From NCBI GenBank assembly GCA_045598975.1, contig JAZRVE010000056.1, positions 1 through 20,755 on the forward strand: a stretch of 20,755 nucleotides of DNA. The letters are read 5' to 3'. The stretch is from UMGS882 sp045598975 (GTDB taxonomy: Bacteria; Bacillota; Clostridia; Oscillospirales; CAG-382). The notes below the pieces were generated by a model. The model had not been told where the DNA came from and did not search any database. It saw only the letters and a program-made list of their open reading frames with translations. Made by a program: the position numbers and the translations under genes. This document shows, one piece after another, positions 20,622-20,755 of this stretch (positions are counted from its first letter, which is position 1; each line of letters begins with the position of its first letter).

Positions 20622-20755
20622 TATAGCCCCTCCCCTTTTACATATCAACAATATCCGCCGCTACACCGCCGTTTGTGCTATGGAAGCGTGCCGCTTCACC
20701 CAATCCGCGAGTGTGAGCAAGCGGAAACAACAGCCGCAGTATCCCGCGGTCAGGG

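Larger units (their letters stand above)
20240..20755. other. Non-coding, hairpin-rich right end
   Basis: No frame here shows a recognisable domain, a credible Shine-Dalgarno with start, or the G/C third-position bias of the neighbouring genes. Long open frames (for example minus 20249-20617) translate to Arg/Pro/Phe-rich junk across the hairpins. The stretch holds at least four inverted repeats, listed separately, which together suggest a dispersed intergenic repeat family or a structured RNA. A 38-residue open frame on the minus strand (stop at 20640-20638) continues past the window edge and cannot be judged. Confidence 0.6.

Noticed and set aside
20638..20755. Open frame on the minus strand (about 38 residues, ending GGVAADIVDM) reaching the window edge, possibly the 3' end of a gene upstream of nnr
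   Set aside because: Third codon positions lack the G/C bias of neighbouring genes, no domain is recognisable and it does not resemble the AcpS expected here. It is too short to judge without sequence beyond the edge.
20680..20755. Plus-strand ATG frame (MEACRFTQSASVSKRKQQ...) running off the right edge
   Set aside because: No Shine-Dalgarno precedes it, only 25 codons are visible and it overlaps the opposite open frame. There is no support for coding.
20640..20755. tRNA, tmRNA or RNase P RNA in the right-end region
   Set aside because: I see no cloverleaf arms with a GTTCGA-type T-loop, no CCA end and none of the conserved RNase P or tmRNA motifs.

Overview
The window comes from a GC-rich, endospore-forming member of the Bacillota (class Clostridia, probably an Oscillospiraceae-like or Christensenellales-like gut lineage). 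The evidence is a Thr T-box leader in front of thrS, a YtqB/MnmM-type methyltransferase, an EcfA1/EcfA2 pair, a nnr - YdcC/GerS-like lipoprotein - alr cluster, a BofC-like protein and a SpoIIQ-like M23 protein. The taxon is inferred from gene content, because no rRNA is present. Coding sequence favours G/C in third codon positions, and five genes appear to use GTG or TTG starts.

Layout. (1) 1-2643, minus strand: mnmM, a degenerate LCP-family membrane protein and a SpoIIQ-like M23 endopeptidase protein. These are followed by a second, partial, base-identical copy of the start of the M23 domain that runs off the left edge. (2) 2829-5318, plus strand: a class B penicillin-binding protein, then a small lipoprotein overlapping rnhA. 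(3) 5465-6934: an NSS-family Na+-dependent transporter with its own consensus promoter and terminator. (4) 6994-13319: a consensus promoter and T-box leader, then thrS-hinT-apt-like-mtaB-ecfA1-ecfA2, closely spaced with no internal terminator that I can see. (5) 13390-15942, minus strand: a class A PBP converging on ecfA2 across a bidirectional terminator. (6) 16040-16432, plus strand: a BofC-like small protein with a candidate sigma-G promoter. (7) 16437-20176, minus strand: nnr, a YdcC/GerS-like lipoprotein, alr and a small unknown membrane protein. (8) 20240-20755: about 500 bases without a convincing gene, packed with inverted repeats.

The theme is cell-envelope and spore-cortex biology (two PBPs, an LCP-like protein, M23, alanine racemase, GerS-like and BofC-like proteins) alongside translation housekeeping (thrS, mnmM, mtaB, hinT). 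Most of the window is ordinary chromosomal backbone. I see no phage, CRISPR, toxin-antitoxin or biosynthetic cluster and do not claim a new multi-gene system. The most unusual items are the duplicated M23 fragment at the left edge, the sporulation-sigma promoter candidates placed in front of exactly the expected genes, the possible T-box control of a six-gene run, and the hairpin-rich right end.
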